DNA of 64,000 bases, taken from contig CM068827.1 in the NCBI GenBank assembly GCA_028554795.2, forward strand, positions 143,605,751 to 143,669,750, written 5' to 3'. A model generated the notes under the pieces. That model searched no databases. It saw only the letters and a list, made by a program, of their open reading frames with translations, and was not told the origin of the DNA. Below, piece after piece: positions 24,291 through 36,171 of the stretch (position 1 is its first letter; every line of letters begins with the position of its first letter). Both the position numbers and the translations under genes were made by a program. Source of the stretch: Sinohyriopsis cumingii (taxonomy: Eukaryota > Mollusca > Bivalvia > Unionida > Unionidae).

Positions 24291-26083
24291 GCTATCGCAG
24301 ACTGGCTTTAGGCAAAGCCAAACTAATTGTGGGTATTGATAACTGGTATTTTGAACAGACCAACTTACGTATTGGAAAGAAAAATATTAAATACATCAGT
24401 CGGGTTTTCTTTATAAATGCTTCTATTGACAATAAATGCCGTGGCTTATGCGCTTTCATGCCACGTACGATTATGTTGATATTTTAGTAAAATCGATAGT
24501 TGCTTCAAACTGTCTTTCCCACAAAAACACAATATTCAAATCATTTCTTTAGCAACATCAAGAACGATTCTTTTGTCAATTAAAAACACAAATAAAATTC
24601 GTGCCAAAATGTTAGATGTAAATTCCCAAGGGAAAAACAAATACTCGCATGGTTTTATATCTTAAAAGTTACATGTAGTATTTATTTTTTTACGAGAAAC
24701 TTTTGAAACCAAACGTATTTTATGAATGGATGCCAAAACAAAATTTATTCTTGCTGTTCATTTCGCTTCAGTTTATAGTCTAGTCCCAGCTCAAGCAATA
24801 GACCTGAAAAGTTTATTTCATACGATACATCCAGGAGTTTGCATAACCTGCAATGTAATGTAAAGTAATCCATTATAAACAAAACATAAAAGCAAACAAT
24901 TTTGCCAAAACAGTTTCAGATATAAATGTGTATTATTATTATTATTATTATTAACGCTGGAGTTGTACACTCCGAACAAATGTTTCATGTGCATTGTCTG
25001 AAAGATAGAAAATGCGGGGATCTTGCGATATTTCCCACTGCTATTTGTCATATTGAGTCACGGTATTAAAGAGAACACCAACAACACGGCGTTCCCACGG
25101 GTAATTTTCGTATCGAGTTTAGGCGGAAATATTTTGACACGGATAAATAGCCTTCACGTAGGTAGCCCAATCGACAGGTATGTAAATAAACTGATTGGCA
25201 AGATACGCGTGAATGGTTAAGTTTGTACACAAACACTCGCTCCATGACGACGTCTAGGTTAAGAGGCGTTTCGTACATTCTATACATATTTGGAAATGTC
25301 TGGCTAAACTGGTTACTGATGAGATGTTACCTTAGGCCATTGTTAAGTATACACATGAAGTGACAGCAAGAATCCTTAGACCCCGGAGGAATCGTTTGTC
25401 CGCTTGGGTTTCGAGAGCAGGCTTAATAGCAACGCGCAAGGCAAATATATTCAGAATTCCGAACGTATTCATCCGATTTTCATAAATGTTCACAACATCC
25501 ACAAATGTATAAAATCTGTCAGCACAGTGTTTTGTGCTCGGGTTGAAAATCGCCATTTTAAAATAAATAGCTATGTAAATTAGCAGGCCAAGCATTCTCG
25601 TGAAATCCTACGTTTTTTTTGGGGGGAGAGGTGTTTGTTTTGTTGGGTTTTGGGTGGTTTTTTTCTGCTTGAGGCATTTTTGTACATCCGATGAACGAAA
25701 AAACGATAAGAGCACACTACAAACAATCTACCAGATTAAAGGTGAGCGGTATTACCAATATAAACACTTTCCCTGTACCGGTACGTCGGTAGCTTCGTCA
25801 GTAACGAAAGTACGGAAATTCACGATTAATTTTGTTATGACTTATGATGTTAATAAGCGTGTTTTCATTAATCATAACAATAGTTAAAAATATTGTTTAT
25901 ATGTAACGGTTCTGTGTCACAAATTAATGGTGAATATTACAATTATTTTATAATCCTTTATATTTTATGTTTGACAAGTATGCCAAAGGCGGTGGTCAAA
26001 TGGGATGCTCGGGTAAGAAGTTAGAAATACCTGCAACCCCCATAAAAACCATGTCATGTTTTAGTTGTTTACTAACATTTGTA
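24291..26083. other. Non-coding stretch with one ambiguous small ORF
   Basis: A short (ATT)n run lies at about 24931-24955. A minus-strand ORF at 25332-25556 is listed separately. Nothing else was recognised. Confidence 0.4.
25332..25556 (-). CDS. Hypothetical small ORF (74 codons), doubtful
   Basis: The minus-strand ORF begins AAAATGGCG, a reasonable start context, and encodes MAIFNPSTKHCADRFYTF and onward to a C-terminus with RFLRGLRILAVTSCVYL. The composition looks somewhat protein-like, with few low-complexity runs and a hydrophobic C-terminal stretch. I recognise no family, there is no second exon in support, and ORFs of this length arise by chance. It could be a small gene, a 5' exon or noise. 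Confidence 0.15.
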   Translation of the reverse strand: MAIFNPSTKHCADRFYTFVDVVNIYENRMNTFGILNIFALRVAIKPALETQADKRFLRGLRILAVTSCVYLTMA

Positions 26084-26096
26084 AATGCATGTAGTA

Positions 26097-26335
26097 GTTG
26101 TTGTTCTAGGGTTTAACGCCATTTTTCAGCACAAGATAGGCCATATATGGCGGCCAGTATAACTGGTGGAGGAAGAACCCTGGAAAACCCAGAAGAACCA
26201 CCGACCCACGAGAAGCTACTGGCAGGCTTTCCCACGTACCCACACTAGCCGAGCCTTGGACTCGAACATACGCAGACAGAGGTGAGATGGCAGTGATCCG
26301 GAACGGTGAGCGCTTTAGACCACTCGGGGCCCCTG
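26097..26335 (-). mobile_element. tRNA-derived SINE, family 1, with 13-bp target duplication
   Basis: Full-length minus-strand copy with the tRNA-like head at the 26335 end and a (CAA)n-derived tail at 26097. The flanking direct repeats AATGCATGTAGTA at 26084-26096 and 26336-26348 are perfect, indicating a relatively recent insertion. Confidence 0.9.
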
Positions 26336-26470
26336 AATGCATGTAGTACACGTATTCCTTGATAAGGCTGCTAATATTCCTACGATTTTCAGGAAAGCAA
26401 TTGTGGGGGGTTGGGTTGTCCACTAAATATTTTCTCGTTTGTTGATTTCTTTTTCCTTTACCAAATGTCT

Positions 26471-26570
26471 TTAATAAACATCTTGCTTGGGTGTTGGCAT
26501 TCCACTCGTAGTTTCCCTGTCTACCAAATTTACGAGTGGAATGCCAACACCCGAGCAAGATGTTTATTAA
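26471..26570. repeat. Near-perfect 100-bp hairpin (40-bp arms, 20-bp loop)
   Basis: The arms at 26471-26510 and 26531-26570 are reverse complements at 39 of 40 positions. The single difference would be a G:U pair in RNA read from the plus strand. Both outer ends are TTAATAAACATC or its complement, and the loop is 26511-26530. It could be a miniature foldback transposon (TTAA ends) or a hairpin RNA precursor. Translations across it are mirror images and not coding. Confidence 0.9.
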
Positions 26571-26748
26571 CATGCTCTAACGTCAGAACGATATCTTTCA
26601 CAGCCAAATCAACCCACTTTAGTTCAAAAATTTAGAACAAATTTTAACATGCACACATACACACAACAAATCCACCTTAACGTGCTAATCATTTATTTGT
26701 GGTGCGAGTGGCTGTATTTTTCTCTTGAGCTGAGATACTTTCTTTAAT

Positions 26749-26850
26749 CTCAAGATGATCTTTTTCCAGTCAATGGGTATATGGTGTTATTTTGCTTTTA
26801 TCTCAAGATATTCTTTTTCAGACAATGGGTATATGGTGTTATTTTGCTTT
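26749..26850. repeat. 51-bp direct tandem duplication
   Basis: A unit with TCTCAAGAT, then CAATGGGTATATGGTGTTA and TTTTGCTTT, occurs twice in a row with small differences. Confidence 0.8.
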
Positions 26851-27213
26851 AAATCGGAGCAAGATAGTTTCTCAAGCTAATGACGGACGGATATTAAACA
26901 AAACCAGTAAATGGCTCGTGCGTCAAAAAAACCCATTTAATTGTTGGTTCCTAACACTACTGCGGTATTCCGTGGTCCGTATTACGATACATTTAGAAAT
27001 ACCGCAGTACAAAAGTTGTCATGCTACCCAGCTGTATACTACCAGATGCAGCATCAACTTCTTTATCGATATGGTCAAAGGGAGGTAAAATACAAAACAT
27101 CCTTAACTAGAGGTAACAGCAGTACAAGGGAAGCAAATCTTATTTGCTGTGAAACAAGCTGTTTATGGTCAAAGGGAGCTAACCTGGAGAACAAAAACCG
27201 CAACCCAATCTCC

Positions 27214-27537
27214 GTGTGTGTGTGTGTGATTAGGATTTTCAACATAGCTTTAAAAAAAATTCAGTCGTATCGTTACGATGTCTGCAGTGTGGCAGTTTAT
27301 AGTGATGTCTAGCACTGGGGCATCATGCCGCAGACATGTAACATGATATCCCACCCAATCCCATTTTTGTGACACCAGGCCGACCAGTCCTAACATCAAC
27401 CTCTTAATGCTGACCGCCAAGCGAGGCAGCTTTTAGTGCCATTTTTGCAAGTCTTTGGTATGACTCGGCCTGGGTTCGAACCCACGACCTTCAGCTTGCG
27501 AGGCAGACGCTCTAACCAGTAGGCCACCGGAGCGGTC
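27214..27537 (-). mobile_element. tRNA-derived SINE, family 2, copy 1
   Basis: On the minus strand the head reads TGGCCTACTGGTTAGAGCGT (A-box-like). A perfect B box GGTTCGAACCC follows, then CGAGTCATACCAAAGACTTG. The conserved body is shared with three other copies, and the 3' end is (CA)n. The body includes a CGGCATGATGCCCC motif and a stretch matching the CATTATCCTGACACC region of other copies. Confidence 0.85.
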
Positions 27538-28273
27538 CCTTCCAGCCGTAGTATGAAAATACTATCCAGTTTTACTTTTTCTTTGGAGGCATTGGTACTC
27601 CACACTCTGGGCACACAAAGTCGAAAGAAAGCAAGGAATGAAATTTTGTGCACACACTCAATTACTTTTACAACTTCAAGTAAGGTTATCGCATCAGGGT
27701 GCTCCTTGCATTTTGGTGTAAATTGCTATAATGGTAAATGGACCAACAGGACGATGATGGAAACAAATACTTGATCATTGGGACATCAGTGACCAAGTAG
27801 CAAAATCTGCATTGAAAGAATATCAGTAAAGAACGCAGAAGAAAAAAAATAACGGTTCAGTATCCTTGTCATTGGTATTTGTTCACTAATGTACCCCCTC
27901 CCACTTCCAGTATTTTCAAATTACAGGCATATGACAGAATTCAATAACGTAAATTTGATTATAAAAAGCTACAATCGTGTCGTTTACTTTTTTTGTTTTA
28001 AAAGCCCACGGTTTTCACTCCCTCCACTAGCCATTGTTCGTCATACCTGGATTTTTTTAAAAAGCATATCTATAGTTATAGGGTGTTAATGTCCAGTGAA
28101 TGGTCAATAGGTTAACACCAAACACGGCGACAAAAATATGTATCCAACATTAATTCACCCTTTTATTCGCTGCGGTTATAAACCAGAATAAGCTTGTAAA
28201 GTGTGATCTCAACAGTTTCCAATTTTCCGCCAAATGCCTAATTTCTCGGGAGATTTTTTTTCTCCCCATATGA

Positions 28274-28552
28274 AATCTGTGTGATTTCGATTTTTAACGT
28301 AGCTTTAACAGTTTGAAAAAAAAAGGTAATATCGCTACATATCGTATCGTATGTCTGTAGTGTGGCAGTTTATAGTGACGTCTAGTACATGCAGCATAAT
28401 GTCCCACCCAGTCACATTATCCTGACACCAAGCCGACCTGTGCTTAGCGAGGCAGCTACTAGTACCCTTTTCATAAGTCTTTGGTATGACTCGGCCGGGG
28501 TTCAAACTCGCAACCTCCCACATTTGTGGCGGACGCTCTAACCACTTAATGT
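28274..28552 (-). mobile_element. tRNA-derived SINE, family 2, copy 2 (eroded)
   Basis: Same head-body-tail order as copy 1. The head is mutated (GGTTCAAACTC in plus orientation), and a segment of about 40 bp is missing near 28440. The 3' CA tail is reduced to a few units. Confidence 0.8.
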
Positions 28553-28648
28553 ATCTGAGCTATATTTTTATGTATGGATACTTATATATTTGTGATATCA
28601 ACAGTGTCCAATTTTTCCATACAAGGCCTAGGGTTGAGAAACATTGCG

Positions 28649-28683
28649 CGCACACGCACGCACACACACACACACACACACAC
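28649..28683. repeat. (CA)n microsatellite
   Basis: CA/CG dinucleotides, not obviously attached to a SINE copy. Confidence 0.9.
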
Positions 28684-29060
28684 GTTGAAATATATAAAAC
28701 TAGATCCAATATCTATTATTATGTGCTTAGTTATTAAAATAATTCAGTGTAATTTAGTTGTATTGTTTTTCTTGGGAGATTTTCTCACTGAGGCAAACTT
28801 GTTTTGTAGGCCTGCTAAGGTTTCTTTATTAGATGGCTAATGTTTATATGTAGAATTTTTAATGTTCCAACTGAGCATGATATTTTGATGTGAAAGATGG
28901 AATAAATTCAAGGCATGTATGTGCAGAATACAAAGGTAACTTCTGAATTTGGAAATAGTATACAAGATACATATAGACCTGGCCAACACGGAAAAATGAC
29001 AAGACGGTCTTGACACATAATTTGAATACTGACGTTTCTCTGAAAAACTTGAGTGGTTGT

Positions 29061-29295
29061 TGTTGTGGGGTTTAACGCCATTTATCAGCACACGATAGGC
29101 TATACATGGCGGCCAGTATTAATGGTGGAGGAAGAACCAGGGGAAACCCCCAGGTAAGAACCACCGACCCACGAGAAGTTACTGGCAAGCTTTCTCACAT
29201 ACCCGCATTTGCTGAAGCTGAGACTCGAAACAGCGCAGACAGGTGAGATGGCAGTGATCCGTAACGGAGAGCGCTTTAGACCACTCGGGGCCCCC
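29061..29295 (-). mobile_element. tRNA-derived SINE, family 1, with 15-bp target duplication
   Basis: Full-length minus-strand copy. The direct repeats AACTTGAGTGGTTGT at 29046-29060 and 29296-29310 are perfect, one of the clearest insertions in the window. Confidence 0.9.
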
Positions 29296-29854
29296 AACTT
29301 GAGTGGTTGTGGTGCCAATAAAGCTAATATACGTATATAACTATGCATTTGCATATATGTTTATTTTATAGGAGATGATAATCAGAAATTTAATCCATTT
29401 TTCTTTTTCGCATGTCTCTCTTTTTTTTTTTTGCCCAAAAGTATAAAATAATATCAGTGAGGACTAAAGCTATTACAACCATCTCTAAAAAAAACGCTTC
29501 CTAAATTCAGGATTTGGTCCCTGTCTAGCAGTGTCCTGTGCTGCAGTATTATTCTCCATTCATCGTAGCAACTCACTGTCTTTAATATCATTTTAAGAAT
29601 TTTAAATTGCTGTTTTGTCATTTCTGAAGCTGACATTTCATTTTGTCTTAACGTAAAACAACTGTTCCCCACATCAGCTTGTCGCTATATGTTTTAATAA
29701 TCTACGTTATTTACTTTTCTTCTCCACCAGTACTGTTAAAACGAACTATAATATTCACAAGTAATTCCGCACGAGATACTTGTAGATTTTTTAGTGTTAC
29801 AAAGTTTATTAATTTTCTTTCTCATAATCAAACATTCCCATGTCTCTTGAAAAG

Positions 29855-30186
29855 TAAGTGTGTGTGTGTGTGTGTGTGTGTGTACGCGCGCGATTTGGAT
29901 TTTAACGTAGCATTAACAATTTTTCAGTCATATCGCTACAGTGTGGCAGTTTATAGTGATGTCTAGCACTGGAGCATCATGCCGCAGACATGTAGCATGA
30001 TGTCCCACCCAGTCACATTATCCGGACACCAGGCCGACCAGTCCTAACACTAACCTCAATGCTGGGCACCAAGCGCCAGTTGTTAGTACCATTTTTATAA
30101 GTCTTTGGCATCATTCGGCCGGGGGTCGAACCCACGACCTCCCCGCTCCGAGGCGGACGCTCTAACCACTAGGCAACCGAGCAGTC
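29855..30186 (-). mobile_element. tRNA-derived SINE, family 2, copy 3, with target duplication
   Basis: Full-length minus-strand copy with a long 3' (CA)n tail, seen as GT dinucleotides at about 29859-29882. The direct repeats TCTCTTGAAAAG at 29843-29854 and 30187-30198 mark the insertion and define both ends of the family. Confidence 0.9.
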
Positions 30187-31037
30187 TCTCTTGAAAAGAG
30201 AGAAGAACGATTGGTTGACACTGTTACGGCTAAAGTAAAATTCTGAAATTTTGCTTGGAATTAACTTACACGGGGATTGTTATTTATTGTCTTATCCTTT
30301 CTAGCTAAAACATGATAGTTAACTTTTGAAAGGTTTAATAATTATTTAGTTTTACCTCACTATCATTATCCATGTACTTTTAAAATACCCAGAGTATTAC
30401 TAACACTCTCTCCGTCTTGTCCTGGCAGGGTTAGAAGAAAAGAAACTAAACAGTGGCGGCCATGGAAAAACCATGTTAGCCTGGGGGTTAAGTAGGCCGT
30501 CGACAAACGTATTGGGTGGTATTTATGCCACGTAATAGTCACAGGTTAACAGCTTCTTACTTGGCATTGTCAACCATACGTAACAATTCCACTTCCTGTT
30601 GTCACTCCGGTTTACACCTGGCAAGTTCCAAACTTAAGCTTCTCCAGTATCGTGCTTAGAAGTTAATTACTAAAAATAGCTCAAAGGAGCATTTATCTTT
30701 GCTCAAAATAATTACGCCATCTAATTCTTAAACCACCGCACTGCAATCATTTTCAGATTCCTCCAAATAAAAGGACTCTTATACCTTATTGCTTCAATTA
30801 GTTTTATTCAATGGCAACTATTTCTTTTTTAATCTTGCGATACAATTTTATTATATTAATGAATACGTTCACCCTATTGTGCGCTAATTTTGAACTTTTC
30901 CTTCGATTAGAGATAACGGATGTGGTAACTTCCGTAATACAGTCACATGCTACCGGTATAAACACTGGATATGTAACAAAAGAATTTAATTTTGGTATTT
31001 GCTTAACATTAGTCAGAAAAAGAAAAAAATTTGCAAG

Positions 31038-31101
<64 letters not shown>
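31038..31101. repeat. (TA)n microsatellite
   Basis: About 32 TA dinucleotides; cruciform-prone. Confidence 0.95.
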
Positions 31102-31104
<3 letters not shown>

Positions 31105-31256
31105 CATTATAAATGCTTCTTTTCTATGTTCGAGTTGCATTATGTTCCAAAAAGTAATATAGGATACCGATTAATCACAGCTTTTAAGTTCATTTAATGA
31201 CAAATCCAACCAAATTTTATTGATTCGAGATTTAGCAACACAAGAATATAACTTGA

Positions 31257-31460
31257 CTACTCAAGCACAATCGGATTGTATGGTGGAACATCCGTTTCGA
31301 TTTCAAACGAGGGAGTGGGTTTTGTAGTGACAAATTCACGTACCACTTCCTTCCGTGTCTTGCCTATTTTCACTGAATGGATAGTGTAGTGACCCGAAAG
31401 GGTTAGCTTTTTTAAACGGGTGAGTGATTTGGACAACATGATACCGTGAAAATATCGCAA
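31257..31460 (-). CDS. Hypothetical ORF or terminal exon, doubtful
   Basis: The minus-strand frame encodes KSLTRLKKLTLSGHYTIHSV, then a charged stretch ending DVPPYNPIVLE before a TAG stop. The composition is more protein-like than neighbouring frames. It has an internal ATG (MLSKSLTR) and a possible splice acceptor (GTGTAATAG) just upstream. I recognise no family and found no upstream exon. It could be a last exon, transposon debris or chance. Confidence 0.15.
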   Translation of the reverse strand: MRYFHGIMLSKSLTRLKKLTLSGHYTIHSVKIGKTRKEVVREFVTTKPTPSFEIETDVPPYNPIVLE

Positions 31461-32989
31461 ACATAACTATTACACAACAATTATTACACAACGTTATGTT
31501 CATGTTTTATGATAATGTACAATTGTGGACTTTTGTCGCGTTAAGTAATTTATCGATCGGTGAAACGTAGCTAATATCTATATTTCGCAGTTCTGTAAAA
31601 CAGTACGAAAAGCAAAATAAAAGTCTGAAGAGTTATTACTTTTATACCGTGGAATAAAAATTTTATTTTATATAAAATAGAACATTCTGTGCTTATGAAG
31701 CTGGAAATCACTTAGACAATACATTCTATCACTGCTGAGCACGTGACCAATTAAACAGGACTTTTATGAACAGAATAATCTTGATTTTTTTTTTTTAAAG
31801 CTACAATACTTGGCACACTAATGCTAATCCACAGTGACCGATAATTAACTTCTTGCCACAGTTCGTTAAGTACAACACCGTAAAACACTAGACCCAAGAT
31901 GTTACCAGGTACTGCATGTGATGCACTGAAACACAAAACAGGACAGGAAGCACATCCCGTGCATTTAGCCTGGATTCGTGGACATCATGTTGAGATCAAA
32001 GAAACTGATGTTACTTTATCAATGAAAAAAGTGAACTGAATGAACCTAACAACGTATTTGTCGTAAGCATTTTTTTTTATTTCGCAAGTGGTATGTAGAA
32101 TAATCTGGCATTGATTTGTTGGGAAAATTTGAATAGGAATTAACCATTATTTTTTTTATGTATTACAAGACCAGTTGGATTATTTGTATACGATTGAATA
32201 ACGGTTTTTGTTTGCAAACTCTTTCAGACCCCTAATTATATTCTCATGCAGAAATTTTAAGTGAATTTGAGGAAATTCGGATGAAAACAAGGAAAACAGT
32301 GTATTTGACAGAAATTGGCAAATATATAAATAATAACATAGCTTTGTTTTAGGGTATAGTGCCATTCTCACATTCTCAATTTTTAAAAAACTTGAGATAT
32401 GAATATCTAAGAAAGTAATAATATTATAGATATTAAAATTCATAGATAATTTAAAATCATTAAGTGCTTTTATTTAACTCTTGCTTTACAAATATGTCAA
32501 ATGAAAATCTGTTTGACATGCTCCACAACCCCTATGATGAAAATCGTAACAATAATGCTTGCATTCCTTACCATAAAACAGAGAAAAAATTGCTATTAAA
32601 ATTTGTTTTACAAAAACTTTGAAAAGTAAAAACTAGAACTAAATTTTGATTTACTGTGCTCCGAATCCGAAATTGTAAGCAAACGTTTTAAAATTAAAGA
32701 CTGTCTCAGAATACTATTGTTAGACAAGCAACAATATTTTCTGCAGTAAAAGAAATGTATAATGTAAAATACATAAGTATATGGAGTTATTAGTAGGACT
32801 CAACATCATTAAATCTTATAAACTAACACCTTTAAACTTGACAAATCGCTAAGTTATCGCTAGATTCTCAACATATCTGCTGAATATGCCATATTTACAT
32901 TACAGCTCTTTTTCGTGTAAATCTAATCATTTGTTTTTACTTCGCAAACAAATTTCCCAAAAGCGATGCATTACAACTGAAGTAAATCA

Positions 32990-32992
<3 letters not shown>

Positions 32993-33042
<50 letters not shown>
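32993..33042. repeat. (GA)n microsatellite
   Basis: GA dinucleotides with one AA interruption. Confidence 0.95.
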
Positions 33043-35121
33043 TGCTGTACTTGTGAGAGCTTCCATGCTGATGATGCTCAGTCTAAAAGGATGTCCTTCT
33101 ATGTCCACCGCTCAAATGCTCAGTGATAGACCAACAGTTCAATGTTGCATTTAGTACCAAGTGCTCTTCCCTCGCTAAGACTTTCTGCACCGTCAGATGT
33201 TAAGGTCTGTACTAAATGAACTTGCTCAGTGTCAAAAAGTAACTGACCACTAAATAAATGAAGTGGGTATCATTTCCCGCGAGAAGCCTGAGTGTTACTC
33301 CATGTGACAACCGTCCAGCCTATCGTTTGGTGAGCAAACTCATGAGTGAATTACACGGAAATTACTGATTGATGGAAAGAAAATCACACATCAAAGCTTA
33401 TCAATAAACCATCCAATTGTAACCTAAACAGTAAAAGTCTTATACTGCTTAACCTGTGCTAATTGTGCATTTTTTTACTTTTTATTTCTCACCTTGAGTG
33501 CATAAGAACCGATGGCTTTGAGGATTCGTTAGAAAATTTCCACTGCATTCATAAAATAAAAGGCACATACCTTTTAGTCAGTATGCTTACGTGGTAGTTG
33601 AGTTTTTAGTGTGTTGTATTCTGAAGTGAGGGTATAAATATGAAGAAGGAGAAGGAAGAAGTGGATGAAGATGAAATAGAGCTGAAGCCGATAAAATCGT
33701 TTGTGAGACAAAAACTATATTTTGCTACAAGTTCATAGTATACAAATGGGGGAGGGGGTGGGATTTCTATAAGGCGTAACACAAACATAAAATGATAGCT
33801 TAAGAAAAGTATCATCCTTCCGGGTCACCTGCAGGATTTGATTCCGCCAAGTGTCAGCAAGTAAGCGATGGTTAACTTAGTGATGGAACAAACCTCCAAA
33901 TACCCTTTGCTCTGGCAAATCTATACCAAAGTTTGGAATATTGTCTCTTTCGAAATTCGAAACAACCTTCGTTGTACTTTTTTTAATGAAATCTAAATAC
34001 AAATCTAAAAAAGTCCCATCTATAAATATCAAGAAAACGGAATTTTATAAATTACGCACACAAGACTTGGGTTTAGTTTATTAAATATGATCTTTTCACA
34101 GAAAATATATGCTGATGTGGTGAATTTGAAACCACAAAGCATTTTCACTTTGTCTGTACTAAATATGTTAATCTCAGACACCAAAGCATAGGAATCGTCC
34201 CCCATATACATATACAACTTGGCTTTACCCCTTGGAATCGGTTGAGGTCAACGAGGAGATTTTCAGGGCGGTCAAGGGATTTACTTGATGTTTACTTATG
34301 TCTTCACTCTAACCTGTTATATATCCGGTATGTATCTTTTTAATTATAAATATATACCAACCCAGCTGAAGTTAAACTTATTTTATTTATCCACCACCGA
34401 CACCAATGCTAACATCTTCATAATTTCTATCTTTCTTTTTTCTAATTTTTTGACTTGCAAGTATACAGTATCGTGTTTCTGATGTAAACGCTTATAAGTT
34501 ACCGTCTGGCGTTATTAGATTATTGTATATGTACTTATTCGTTTAATACCTGATTATCATGTTTCAATTTTTGCGATAGTATGCAGTCATTAGTAACATC
34601 ACCAAGTAATAAAAGGAAATGTTATTGTTCATTAGAAATAGCCTGAAATATAGGCTCATGCTCAATCCTCTATATTTCTTCTTTAATTTTATGTACGTTC
34701 TATGGCGATTTATACAAATATCTACTATATAATCCAAAGATAATGATGACAGCATACTAAGAGTATTGCAAAAATATCTATGTCCATTAATGAATGGAGT
34801 TTTTTACCTTTAGAGAATAGAAACAACACATCATTGTATTTTTAAGCTATCCTTAAACGTGAATACAGAAAAAGTCCCAGCTTATTGCTATCAAGGTGAG
34901 AGACATGGAGCAGGTTTAATTTTAAGACTTTGACTTGATTTAGAGAATATTTGTTGTTAAATAAAAATCGTTGAACCGCGCTGAATATGTCCTCGTTGTC
35001 CTCAAACGATTACAGTGGGTTACCCATTAGCAATGAAGACAGGTCTCAAGTTTTGGACAATTAACATATTCATAATACCAATAGTAATTTTTTTTTTTTA
35101 CTTCGCTGTATGCACAATTGT

Positions 35122-35394
35122 TGTTTAATGACAAATGATTTCTAAACAGGGCATCGTTTAATGACAAATAATTTCTAAAGAGGGCATCGTTTAATGACAA
35201 ATAATTTCTAAAAAGGGTATCGTTTAATGACAAATGATTTTTAAGTAGGACATAATTTAATGAAAAATAATTTCTAAACAGGACATCATTTCATGACAAA
35301 TGGTTTCTAAATAGGGCATCGTTTAATGACAATAGATTTCTTAATTGGACATCGTTTAATGACAAATGATTTCTAAATGGGGCATCGTTTAACG
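35122..35394. repeat. 33-bp tandem array, about 8 copies
   Basis: The unit is GTTTAATGACAAATGATTTC plus TAAACAGGGCATC. Copies diverge toward the right. The period is a multiple of three, so the minus strand shows an open frame with repeated SLNDALFRNYL; this is probably not a gene. Confidence 0.9.
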
Positions 35395-36171
35395 AGCTAC
35401 ATTTATTCATTCACTTATGTTTATGCCCCAACCCCCATGAAGTCTTGAATGCACATTTTATGCTGATGTGGCTTAATCCAGACTTCTTAAGTGTAACAAA
35501 AAAATAGAACGAAGGATCGTTCATGTTCTGTCAAAAACGGAGATTTAATTTAGTGACAGACTTTGCCAAAACTGAATTATGATAACAAGTCAGTCCTGGA
35601 ATACATCATTTCGAGTTTAGATCTATTAAGAAGTTGCCGATTATTTACACGCTGGATACTTGGCAGAACCAAGGCCCGCACTTATCTAGTTGTTACACAA
35701 TGTAGCATCTTTAAAATTGTCAGCATTCTACGTCTAAAGAGTATTGCTTCAAGTCTTTTCCATTTTATTTCTCCAAAACTGTTGACCATAACAGAGTTTT
35801 TTTTCATCCATGAACGATTTTTACCCTTCAACTTGTATTTTTCATGTTTCGTCTTTTTTGGGGTGGGTGGGTGGAAATAACGATTGCAGCTATCCAAAAC
35901 AATATCCCTGTATTCCAAAAGGAGTTATAATAAAAGTGAGAAAAAAATTCAATGATGTAAAAATGACGTATACAATATTATGTACGATTGTTGTAAATGA
36001 AGTAAAATAAGGATGCTAAACTACTCAAAGATGAATTCATAAGATGATGAAAATAATAAAAAGCAAGAGGAAAATGGTAAGGATGACGATGATGTTTAGT
36101 GTCTTGTACATTGTGCATACAACTGTTGTTATTATATGTAGCTATAACAGATGCGGAAAAAATCACTGAGA
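35395..36171. other. Non-coding stretch
   Basis: No gene or element was recognised between the two tandem arrays. Confidence 0.45.

Larger units (their letters stand above)
30199..35121. other. AT-rich non-coding stretch with microsatellites
   Basis: Contains (TA)n at 31038-31101 and (GA)n at 32993-33042. A minus-strand ORF at 31257-31460 is listed separately. No other exon, RNA gene or mobile element was recognised in about 4.9 kb. Confidence 0.45.

Noticed and set aside
27460..27537. tRNA-like sequence on the minus strand
   Set aside because: Head of SINE family 2, repeated in three other copies; not an independent tRNA gene.
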